Assembly (NCBI RefSeq): GCF_000717345.1
Contig: NZ_JNZA01000077.1
Span: 1 to 9,189 of the forward strand
Source: Streptomyces lydicus
GTDB taxonomy: Bacteria; Actinomycetota; Actinomycetes; Streptomycetales; Streptomycetaceae
Length of the DNA: 9,189 bases
Direction of reading: 5' to 3'
Shown here: positions 1 to 4,615 of the stretch, piece by piece
How the letters are laid out: each line of letters begins with the position of its first letter
Numbering within the stretch: the stretch's first letter is position 1
The notes under the pieces: generated by a model
The model's database searches: none
The model's input: only the letters and a program-made list of their open reading frames with translations
What the model was told of the DNA's origin: nothing
Made by a program: the position numbers and the translations under genes

Positions 1-101
1 TCGAGCGGGAGGCGCGGCAGGACGCCGAGCGCGAGGAGCGTGAGGCGGCCCGCCGCAGGCGGTAGCTCCCACCGGCGGCCGGAAGCGCACCCCTCCCCCC
101 C
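1..101. repeat. Exact 101-bp copy of 5944-6044, probably a chimeric join
   Basis: Every base from 1 to 101 matches 5944-6044 at a constant offset of 5943. The copy begins inside codon 47 of the small gene at 5805-6008, includes its TAG stop (63-65 matching 6006-6008) and ends in a run of seven C (95-101 matching 6038-6044). After the C-run the two sequences part at once: here telomere palindromes begin, at 6045 the intergenic region continues. A telomere would itself start with C-residues, so the most economical reading is an assembly or PCR chimera joined through the C-run, not a real terminal duplication. A genuine recombination that placed an internal segment outside the telomere cannot be excluded from sequence alone. 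Confidence 0.9.
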
Positions 102-265
102 GAGCGGGTCTGTAGCACGCTGCGCGTGCTACAAAGGGCACTCGGCTACGCCGAGTGACGGCCATCGCTGCGCTCTGGCCGCAGAAGCGGAGCAGGCTTC
201 CGCTTCGCTCCAGCCTGCCCGCAGTGAGGCGCGCCCTCCGCTGCGCTCCGGTCGGCCACGGCCGG
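102..265. repeat. Left telomere: series of short palindromes with TNC loops
   Basis: After the C-run comes GAGCGGGTC, resembling the first palindrome of Streptomyces telomeres (CCCGCGGAGCGGG followed by TACC, from memory). Hairpins follow: 112-132 (9-bp stem, loop TGC), 139-157 (8 bp, loop TAC), 160-180 (outer 5 bp, core GC-TGC-GC), 192-218 (outer 7 bp, core GC-TTC-GC), a GC-TGC-GC core near 240-246, and 253-264 (5 bp). On the bottom strand the loops read GCA, GTA and GAA inside GC clamps, the very stable GCGNAGC fold typical of the 3' overhang of Streptomyces linear replicons. The polarity is right for a left end. The exact terminal base is hidden by the chimeric join at 95-101. Confidence 0.82.
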
Positions 266-367
266 TCGATGGGCGGGCAGAACCCGGCGGAGCCTCCCCG
301 GATGAGACCTGCTTTCCATGACATTGGGTCATCGGGTGCCGCCCCCCGAGTCGGTGGAGGGTATATC

Positions 368-473
368 CGCAGGTCAGAGGGCGTTTTCCGATTGGGTCAT
401 CGGGGTTCTTTTTTCCACAGGGGGGGTCGCAAAACCGCAGGTCAGAGGCCGTTTTCCCGATTGGGTCATCGGG
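368..473 (+). repeat. Tandem compound repeat (37/38 bp) containing iterons
   Basis: Two direct copies, 368-404 and 436-473, share CGCAGGTCAGAGG, a short GTTTTCC-type block and ATTGGGTCATCGGG, differing by a G/C substitution and one inserted C. The spacer between them holds an oligo-T/CCACAG stretch and a G-run. The third, inverted, copy at about 567-596 keeps the AAAACCGCAGGTCAG part and the GATTGGGTCAC part but has lost the middle. Confidence 0.85.
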
Positions 474-521
474 TGCCGCTCGATGTCCGGTATGTGGTGA
501 TTCTCGGACCATGATCGCGAG

Positions 522-530
522 TTATCCACA
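522..530 (+). promoter_or_regulatory. DnaA box TTATCCACA
   Basis: TTATCCACA is the perfect consensus DnaA box. A second, TTTTCCACA at 411-419, has one mismatch. Both lie among the iterons, which supports an origin requiring host DnaA. Confidence 0.75.
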
Positions 531-714
531 GGTGGCCTCCTCGGGGAGGCAGGGGGGCGGCAGGACGTGACCCAATCGGGGCTGACCTGCGGTTTTGTGC
601 TCGTAGGCCAGGTGATGGGGGGTCAGGTGCCGGGTGCCGGGTGCCCATTGGGTCATCCCGGTGCCGCCCCATTGGGTCACGCGGGTGCCGCCCCGGTACC
701 GGGCTGGCGCCGAG

Positions 715-822
715 TCAGGTGCCGGGCGTACGTGGCCCGCTGACGCCCGATCGGGACTGCCCATGGGTGATGGGCCGGGGGTGGGGTGAGAGGCCGTCAG
801 CGGGCCGTACAGGGGCACCTGA
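715..822. repeat. Long imperfect inverted repeat upstream of the RDD gene
   Basis: The arms pair TCAGGTGCC (715-723) with GGCACCTGA (814-822), GTAC (728-731) with GTAC (807-810) and GGCCCGCTGACG (734-745) with CGTCAGCGGGCC (795-806), with small bulges. The loop starts with the perfect palindrome CCCGATCGGG (746-755). The structure lies between the iterons and the RDD gene. No T-run follows it, so it is not an ordinary terminator. It could be part of the origin, a recombination or transfer site, or a remnant; its role is unknown. Confidence 0.75.
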
Positions 823-857
823 TGGGAAATGGCGGGCGGGCTGTCGGTGGTGATCCC

Positions 858-863
858 TAGGCT
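858..863 (+). promoter_or_regulatory. Candidate -10 box for a leaderless RDD transcript
   Basis: TAGGCT ends six bases before the ATG at 870, which puts the expected transcription start on or beside the start codon. No Shine-Dalgarno sequence precedes the ATG. Leaderless mRNAs with TANNNT at this distance are common in actinomycetes. The -35 region is not recognisable. Confidence 0.5.
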
Positions 864-869
864 CACCGG

Positions 870-1562
870 ATGAACGAGCAGCAGACACCGCAGCAGCAGC
901 CGGGGGCCGGTCTGCCCACTCCCCCGCCCGGCTACGGGTGGGCGATGGTGCCCACACAGCAGCAGGCGCCCCCCGCCCCTGCCCCCGCCCCCGCCCCTGC
1001 CCCTGCCCCTGCCCCGGGCCCGGGCCCGGGCCCCGCGGATTCGGTGCCGCCCCCGGCCCCGGCCGTGGTGCCGACTCCGGCTGGAGCGCCTCCGAGGCCG
1101 GCCACCCCTCCCCCGGCGGGGCTGGCGTCCTGGGACGCACGGGCGTGCGCCTCGCTGCTGGATCTGGCCGTGGGGATGGGGCTGGTGCAGGCGTACGCGT
1201 GGGTCCTGGGCACGGTGGGGTGGGTCTACAACCTGCTGGTGTGGGCGCTCGGTGGGGACTACAACACGGTGACCCACGGGATCTACTGGGCGCTGGTGGC
1301 CGGGTGGTGGGGGTGGCAGTGGACGCTGCGCGGCCGGACCGGCCAGTCCCTCGGGCAGGCCCTGATGGGGATCCGGGTGGTCGACATCGAGACGCGGCAG
1401 CCGATCGGCCCCGGCCGGAGCCTGGTGCGCAGCCTGACGCACGTCCTGGACGTGCTGCCCGCCGCGCTGGGCCTGCTGCGGCCCACCTGGGACCGGCAGC
1501 GCCAGACCTGGGCGGACCGCATCCACCGCACGGTGGTGCTGGATCAGCGCCCGCCCAGGTAG
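870..1562 (+). CDS. RDD-family membrane protein with Pro/Ala-rich N-terminus
   Basis: The 230-aa product has three parts. Residues 1-85 are Gln- and Pro/Ala-rich, with a long (Pro-Ala)n tract around 34-54, probably a disordered cytoplasmic tail. Residues 88-100 contain an Arg and an Asp at the start of the first hydrophobic segment (W88-DARACASLLDL), as in the RDD family, and further hydrophobic segments lie at about 101-127, 134-153 and 190-206. The C-terminal part has the family hallmarks GRTGQSLGQALMGIRVVD (about 155-172), an Arg-rich re-entry and a closing W-ADRIHRTVVL motif. RDD proteins are small membrane proteins of mostly unknown function, some linked to transport. The gene stands alone between the origin region and a convergent operon, overlapping the 3' end of the gene on the other strand by 19 bp. 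A role in transfer or surface spread is only a guess. Confidence 0.85.
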   Translation: MNEQQTPQQQPGAGLPTPPPGYGWAMVPTQQQAPPAPAPAPAPAPAPAPGPGPGPADSVPPPAPAVVPTPAGAPPRPATPPPAGLASWDARACASLLDLAVGMGLVQAYAWVLGTVGWVYNLLVWALGGDYNTVTHGIYWALVAGWWGWQWTLRGRTGQSLGQALMGIRVVDIETRQPIGPGRSLVRSLTHVLDVLPAALGLLRPTWDRQRQTWADRIHRTVVLDQRPPR

Positions 1563-1888
1563 CGGTCCCAGGCAGCCAGGTGCGCGTCCCAGTCCACCTC
1601 ACCCGGGGGCAGGGCAGGCACACCCGTACGTGACGAATCCCCGGCCGGAGGGTCCCCAGCCGGGGATTCATCACGTACGGATACGGGCGGCTCAGGCGAT
1701 TGCCCCTGGTCAGGGGCGGGAGTTTCGTCACGTACGCCGTGGTCGGCCAGCGCGGCGGCCACGGCCGCGTCCGTCCGCCGGCGCTCGTAGGCGCGCTGGC
1801 GGCAGGACGCCCGGCACCACCGTGCCGGGCGCCCGGTCGCCCGGACGGGGAGAGGGCGCCCGCACCAGCCGCAGGTCCGGTCGGTCAT
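1544..1888 (-). CDS. Small Cys-rich (zinc-knuckle) protein, function unknown
   Basis: The 114-aa product opens with a putative metal-binding knuckle: C6-x2-C9 and C25-x3-C29, followed by an Arg-rich CRQRAYERRR stretch (29-38). This pattern (CxxCG, then a Gly-Arg-Pro turn, then CRQRAYRRR) recurs in many small actinomycete proteins and suggests nucleic-acid binding. Residues 50-100 are low-complexity and acidic, with two copies of VRDE(S/T)PA, encoded by the inverted-repeat DNA at 1624-1680 and its partial third copy near 1724-1735. The ATG is 25 bases downstream of the preceding small membrane-protein gene, so it is probably the last gene of the tpg operon. It overlaps the RDD gene tail to tail. 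No precise function can be assigned. Confidence 0.7.
   Translation of the reverse strand: MTDRTCGWCGRPLPVRATGRPARWCRASCRQRAYERRRTDAAVAAALADHGVRDETPAPDQGQSPEPPVSVRDESPAGDPPAGDSSRTGVPALPPGEVDWDAHLAAWDRYLGGR
1624..1680. repeat. Near-perfect 22-bp inverted repeat inside a coding region
   Basis: Arms 1624-1645 and 1659-1680 are reverse complements with a single mismatch, around a 13-base loop. A further partial copy of the arm (TTCGTCACGTACG) lies at 1724-1736. The centre of each arm is CGTACGTGA or its complement. It is too regular to follow from codon usage alone, though it does encode repeats in the protein. It may be an operator, a recombination site, or the footprint of local duplication and inversion. 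Confidence 0.8.
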
Positions 1889-1913
1889 GCCGCTGACCGT
1901 AGCGGCGGGCGCG

Positions 1914-2132
1914 CTACCGGTGGGCGTCCGCGTGGCGCCCGCGGCGGCGCATCACCGGCCCGGCGGTCACCGCGTAGGCCATCGTGCCCGTCGCGAGGTA
2001 CACGCTCGCATCGACTGGCCAGGGGTAATGGCCTCCGCCGACGAGCACCAGGACCACGACCAGGACCACGGCCACGGCGGCCGGGATGGCCCACGGCGGG
2101 GCGGTGCACACCAGGCACCGGCAGCGGCTCAC
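1914..2132 (-). CDS. Small membrane protein, translationally coupled to tpg
   Basis: The GTG start (2132-2130) overlaps the TGA stop of tpg (2131-2129) in a GTGA arrangement, the usual mark of translational coupling, which is why I choose this start over the longer open frame that runs back through tpg. The 72-aa product has Cys at 4, 6 and 9, one strong hydrophobic segment at about 14-33 (IPAAVAVVLVVVLVLVGG), a possible second weaker one at about 43-61 and a basic tail (MRRRGRH). It is probably an inner-membrane peptide with one or two spans. I recognise no family. Coupling to the terminal-protein gene suggests a related task, for example anchoring or export, but this is inference. Confidence 0.72.
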   Translation of the reverse strand: MSRCRCLVCTAPPWAIPAAVAVVLVVVLVLVGGGHYPWPVDASVYLATGTMAYAVTAGPVMRRRGRHADAHR

Positions 2133-2680
2133 AGCTCCCCCAGCTCGATGTAGTCGATGTCGGTCAGCTCGACGTCGAGGCCCTGCGCGCGGCGGCCCCG
2201 GTCCTGGAAATACGAGTACCCGAGCCCCTGCCCGACCAGCTCGTTCAGCCGGTCCTCGTCCCCTGCGCGCCATGCGGCCCACATCTCGCCGGACACGTCC
2301 GGCGGCAGCACCTCGGCGATCCGCCGGATGCGACCGTCGTCGGTGGTGCCGGGCGCGGCGGTGAACCCGAACCTCGCCCGGGTCTCGACCAGGATCCCGG
2401 CCTGCGCCGACCGGCGCTGCGCCTCGGCACTGACCCGAGGCTGCCAGTCGCGGGCCGCCTCCCGCTCCAGCGCCTCAGCGCTCTTGCCGGTCGGGTGCGT
2501 CTCGCCCTTGATCCAGCGCTGCACGGTGCGCTGCGAGACCCCGACCCGGGCCGCCACGGCCCGGGTCGAGCCCTTCTCCCGCTTCATCAGGAATCGCAGG
2601 CGGGCGCCCGCGGATTTGGGCAGCGGTCGCGTCCACGCTGCCTGCGCGGCCCGACTCAGAGCATCTCCGATGATCCCCAT
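2129..2680 (-). CDS. tpg: Telomere terminal protein Tpg
   Basis: Tpg becomes covalently attached to the 5' ends of linear Streptomyces replicons and primes the patching of the 3' overhang left after replication. The 183-aa product matches the family's usual length (about 185) and order of motifs: MGIIGDALSRA and WTRPLPKSAG at the N-terminus, a helix-turn-helix at about 39-60 (STRAVAARVGVSQRTVQRW), VETRARFGFT at 98-107, TTDDGRIRR at 112-120, and the C-terminal GLGYSYFQDRGRRAQGLDVE and TDIDY. In characterised Tpg a threonine near residue 114 carries the first nucleotide (from memory); T112 or T113 is the likely equivalent. I chose ATG 2680 because GGAGGGG lies seven bases upstream; a GTG at 2707 would add nine residues the family lacks. 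It lies 57 bases downstream of the 327-aa gene, mirroring the usual tap-tpg order. Confidence 0.93.
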   Translation of the reverse strand: MGIIGDALSRAAQAAWTRPLPKSAGARLRFLMKREKGSTRAVAARVGVSQRTVQRWIKGETHPTGKSAEALEREAARDWQPRVSAEAQRRSAQAGILVETRARFGFTAAPGTTDDGRIRRIAEVLPPDVSGEMWAAWRAGDEDRLNELVGQGLGYSYFQDRGRRAQGLDVELTDIDYIELGEL

Positions 2681-2696
2681 GGCAAGTCCCCTCCGC

Positions 2697-2718
2697 CGTG
2701 CGGCCACGGGGCCGCACG
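2697..2718. repeat. Hairpin between the 327-aa gene and tpg
   Basis: CGTGCGGCC (2697-2705) pairs with GGCCGCACG (2710-2718) around ACGG. It lies in the 57-base gap and ends 17 bases upstream of the tpg ATG, close to its ribosome-binding site. It has no T-run, so it is more likely an RNA-stability or processing element than a terminator. Confidence 0.6.
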
Positions 2719-2737
2719 GCTGCTGTGTCAGATCAGG

Positions 2738-3721
2738 TCAGAACGGCGCGATGGCCAGAGCGCTGGTGCATGCCCGGCAGGTGACGCCCGGCGGGACGCC
2801 CACCTCGTGCGGTGCCTCGCAGCGCGGGCAGGTGGACCGGCCGAGCGCCTCGGCGGTCACCGGGTCGGCGGGCGGGCTGTAGGGGCTGCCGGGAGGCGGC
2901 AGCAGCGACAGCAGCAGCGCGTAGGGGTCGCGGACCACGCCCCGCACCGGGCGGCGGTGGATCATCTCCGTCAGCACGCGCTCGGGGTAGCCGTCCCGCA
3001 GGTGGCCGGCCACCCGCCGGATCGCCGCATCGAGGTCCGATTCGAGGACCCCGTGCGCGGTGGCGAACCACGGGATGCGGGCCACGATCCCGGCGGCCAC
3101 GTCCCCGTGCCAGCTGTCGCCCGGCAGGCTCGGCGTCGGCCGGGGGCCGAGGCGCGACAGCAGGATGTAGCGGTCCGCGCTGCTGCCGACGTAGCGCTGA
3201 GCGCCCGGCGCGCTGGCATCGGCCACCATCGGCAGCGGCGCCGCCTCCCGCCGCAGCAGCGCGGTCCGGCCGTCCTCCAGCCACCGGCCCTCCACCAGAT
3301 GGCACCGCAGGTGCCGCCCGAGCGTCCGGCGGCCCATGTCGGCGTGGCGGGCCAGCTCCTCCTGAGTGATGCCGCGCGTGGTCCATCCCCGGTCGGCCAG
3401 CTCGGCCACCACGGTCATGATCCGGCGGCAGGCGGAGCACTCGATCGTGAGACCGGCCGCCCACTGGCGGGGCGTCATCCCATCGTGGGACGGGCCCGGC
3501 ACCGGCGGGCCGCAGCGCACCAGCGGCGTACGGCGGTCGATGTCCAGGTAGCCGTCCCGGACGAGCACGGTGACGTGCACGCGGACGGTGCGCGGCGCCC
3601 GGTCGGCGGTGGCAGCCATCTCGGCCACGGTGACGTGCTCGCCACGGGCGTAGCGCTCGTCCAGCAGACGCCACACGGTGACGCAGGTGGGGCAACGGTA
3701 TGGGCTGGTCAGGTGCTGCAT
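2738..3721 (-). CDS. Double winged-helix, zinc-ribbon DNA-binding protein; candidate initiator or Tap substitute
   Basis: The 327-aa product has a duplicated unit of a CxxC pair plus winged helix: C10-x2-C13 followed by a winged HTH at about 15-65 (recognition part AEMAATADRAPRTVRVHV, wing DGYLDIDRR), then C95-x2-C98 followed by a second at about 103-158 (QEELARHADMGRRTLGRHL, wing EGRWLEDGR). A helical region at 205-275 ends in VRDPYALLLSLLPPP, a motif I associate with Streptomyces DNA-binding proteins, and a zinc ribbon closes it (C298-x2-C301, C315-x2-C318). Two winged helices recall iteron-binding plasmid initiators. Position directly upstream of tpg is where tap normally lies, but Tap is more than twice this size with a helicase-like part, and no Walker motif is seen here. 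The start has AGAGAGG five bases upstream. Either role is inference; DNA binding is well supported. Confidence 0.8.
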   Translation of the reverse strand: MQHLTSPYRCPTCVTVWRLLDERYARGEHVTVAEMAATADRAPRTVRVHVTVLVRDGYLDIDRRTPLVRCGPPVPGPSHDGMTPRQWAAGLTIECSACRRIMTVVAELADRGWTTRGITQEELARHADMGRRTLGRHLRCHLVEGRWLEDGRTALLRREAAPLPMVADASAPGAQRYVGSSADRYILLSRLGPRPTPSLPGDSWHGDVAAGIVARIPWFATAHGVLESDLDAAIRRVAGHLRDGYPERVLTEMIHRRPVRGVVRDPYALLLSLLPPPGSPYSPPADPVTAEALGRSTCPRCEAPHEVGVPPGVTCRACTSALAIAPF

Positions 3722-3770
3722 GAGGGCCTCTCTGGCCCGGTGCCTGGTGTGCGGCGGATCCTGCTGCCGC

Positions 3771-3870
3771 TACACTCGGCCCCAGACCTGTGCTTGGTCA
3801 CAGAGGCCCCGAACTGGGTCCACGAGTGTCAACTCGTGGAGTAGATCCCCGGTGAGGGGCCTCTGTTTTT
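3771..3870 (+). ncRNA. Candidate antisense RNA with intrinsic terminator
   Basis: On the plus strand CAGAGGCCCC (3801-3810) pairs with GGGGCCTCTG (3856-3865), directly followed by TTTTT. Inside, after a GA/GA internal loop, ACTGGG (3813-3818) pairs with CCCGGT (3848-3853) and CCACGAG (3820-3826) with CTCGTGG (3833-3839) around TGTCAA. No plus-strand gene ends upstream within 2 kb, so this terminator must end a short transcript of its own. TACACT at 3771-3776 is a plausible -10; the 11 bases CCGCTACACTC around it also occur at the candidate promoter of the HTH gene. The RNA would be about 85-90 nt and complementary to the leader of the 327-aa/tpg operon. The -35 is weak, and expression is not shown by the sequence. 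Confidence 0.5.
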
Positions 3871-3946
3871 GTTGATCAGTGCCGGACAGGTTACGCCCAG
3901 TCAGACCGTGTTCAGCGCGGCTTTTCAGTGCGCGGAACGTCGTCGA

Positions 3947-4207
3947 TCAGGGCGGCGCGTCGTCGCCCGCGCCCTCCGTTCTGATCTCTACGCCTGCGTC
4001 TCGCAGCCAGCCGTACAGGGTGCCGGTGCTGACCCGGCTGAGCTGCTGCACCCTGCTGCGCTGCGCTCCGATGCGCACCGCCTCTACCGCCTCTTTGCGC
4101 AGGTCCGGCAGCAGGGCGCGCGCCTGCGCCAGCAGCTCGGCGCGTTCTTTGCCCAGTGCCGCCACGCGCGACAGCGCCTCGGCCTGCGCTTTCTCGGGGA
4201 TCTCCAT
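3947..4207 (-). CDS. Small coiled-coil/helix-turn-helix regulator
   Basis: The 86-aa product has a long charged amphipathic helix at about 3-45 (EKAQAEALSRVAALGKERAE and onward), probably a dimerising coiled coil, and a helix-turn-helix at about 46-70 (IGAQRSRVQQLSRVSTGTLYGWLRD), with an acidic tail. The layout resembles small phage and plasmid helix-turn-helix proteins that choose specific operators. No Shine-Dalgarno precedes the ATG; instead TACACT on the minus strand (4221-4216) would start the transcript within one or two bases of the ATG, so it is likely leaderless. It is divergent from the spread operon across a 282-base region rich in dyads and is the best candidate for a regulator of transfer; no kor/GntR-type repressor is otherwise visible. 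Confidence 0.75.
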   Translation of the reverse strand: MEIPEKAQAEALSRVAALGKERAELLAQARALLPDLRKEAVEAVRIGAQRSRVQQLSRVSTGTLYGWLRDAGVEIRTEGAGDDAPP

Positions 4208-4489
4208 GGCTGGAGAGTGTAGCGGATACCTATTGAGTGAAGACAGGTTGTGCAGACTGAAGAAACTGCCCTATGGTGGTGCCCTGCCCAGCCGAACCGG
4301 CTGATACGGCATCAAACGCCATGTATGGAGGGGATGCCCGAGTAGCTGGCGTAGCCCGTCGTCCCCGGCCCGGCAGGCCGGTCCGGGGACGACGGAGAGC
4401 GCCAGAACGACGCTCGGACGGCTCAACAGGTGCTGGTAACACCTCAGAGCCTGATCCACCCACCTGCACACACAGGAGGGCGATCTGTC
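4208..4489. promoter_or_regulatory. Divergent regulatory region between the HTH gene and the spread operon
   Basis: On the minus strand, TACACT (4221-4216) is the candidate -10 of the HTH gene. On the plus strand, TTGTGC (4248-4253) and TATGGT (4272-4277) are spaced by 18 bases, a possible promoter for the operon at 4490. The leader then holds a strong hairpin (4357-4394) and a small dyad, AGGTG (4428-4432) with CACCT (4440-4444) seven bases apart, which could be an operator. AGGAGG at 4474-4479 is the ribosome-binding site of the first gene. Open frames crossing this region overlap the hairpin and lack ribosome-binding sites. Confidence 0.45.
4357..4394. repeat. Strong hairpin in the spread-operon leader
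   Basis: CGTCGTCCCCGG (4357-4368) pairs perfectly with CCGGGGACGACG (4383-4394), and CCGG (4370-4373) with CCGG (4378-4381) within the loop. No T-run follows. In the leader of the operon at 4490 it could act as an attenuator, a transcript stabiliser, or a barrier to transcription from upstream. Confidence 0.75.
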
Positions 4490-4615
4490 ATGGATCGTAT
4501 CGATGACCCGAACAGGGCCGCGCACGAGGCGATGATCCGTGCGCAGGAGGCTGCGCGAGCGGCTGAGGCGGCGCGGCAGCAGGCCGAGGCGCTGCGGTCG
4601 GGCGGTGCCCGATGA
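4490..4615 (+). CDS. Small helical protein, first gene of the spread operon
   Basis: The 41-aa product starts MDRIDDPNRAAHEAMIRAQE and continues as an Ala/Glu/Arg/Gln-rich helix, probably a coiled coil. AGGAGG lies ten bases upstream of the ATG, the clearest ribosome-binding site in the window. Its stop (TGA, 4613-4615) overlaps the ATG of the next gene (4612-4614), so the two are translationally coupled. Small leading ORFs of this kind are usual in Streptomyces spd operons. No function can be assigned. Confidence 0.75.
   Translation: MDRIDDPNRAAHEAMIRAQEAARAAEAARQQAEALRSGGAR

Larger units (their letters stand above)
311..692. other. Probable replication origin: iterons with DnaA boxes
   Basis: This gene-free stretch carries the core ATTGGGTCAT or ATTGGGTCAC at 323-332, 391-400, 460-469, 647-656 and 671-680, and inverted at 567-576. 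Several copies extend into CGGGTGCCG. A longer compound unit begins CGCAGGTCAGAGG, continues with a GTTTTCC block and ends in the iteron: 368-404 and 436-473, with an inverted, shortened copy around 567-596. A perfect DnaA box lies at 522-530 and a one-mismatch box at 411-419. Iterons plus DnaA boxes are the standard make-up of initiator-dependent plasmid origins; the assignment as origin is inference. The reading frames that cross the area are low-complexity and shift between repeats, so I call no gene here. Confidence 0.7.

Noticed and set aside
112..265. CRISPR array or ordinary terminators at either end
   Set aside because: The repeats are different hairpins with shared loop motifs, not identical direct repeats with spacers, and lack T-runs. 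Telomere palindromes explain them.
1700..3844. Very long plus-strand open frame (714 codons)
   Set aside because: It lies antisense to tpg and the 327-aa gene, has Arg/Pro/Gly-rich, low-complexity translation with no domain, and is a usual artefact of high-GC third-position bias.
3801..3870. tRNA or riboswitch at the folded element
   Set aside because: The stems form one elongated hairpin, with no cloverleaf, anticodon arm or TTC loop, and no known riboswitch core that I recognise.
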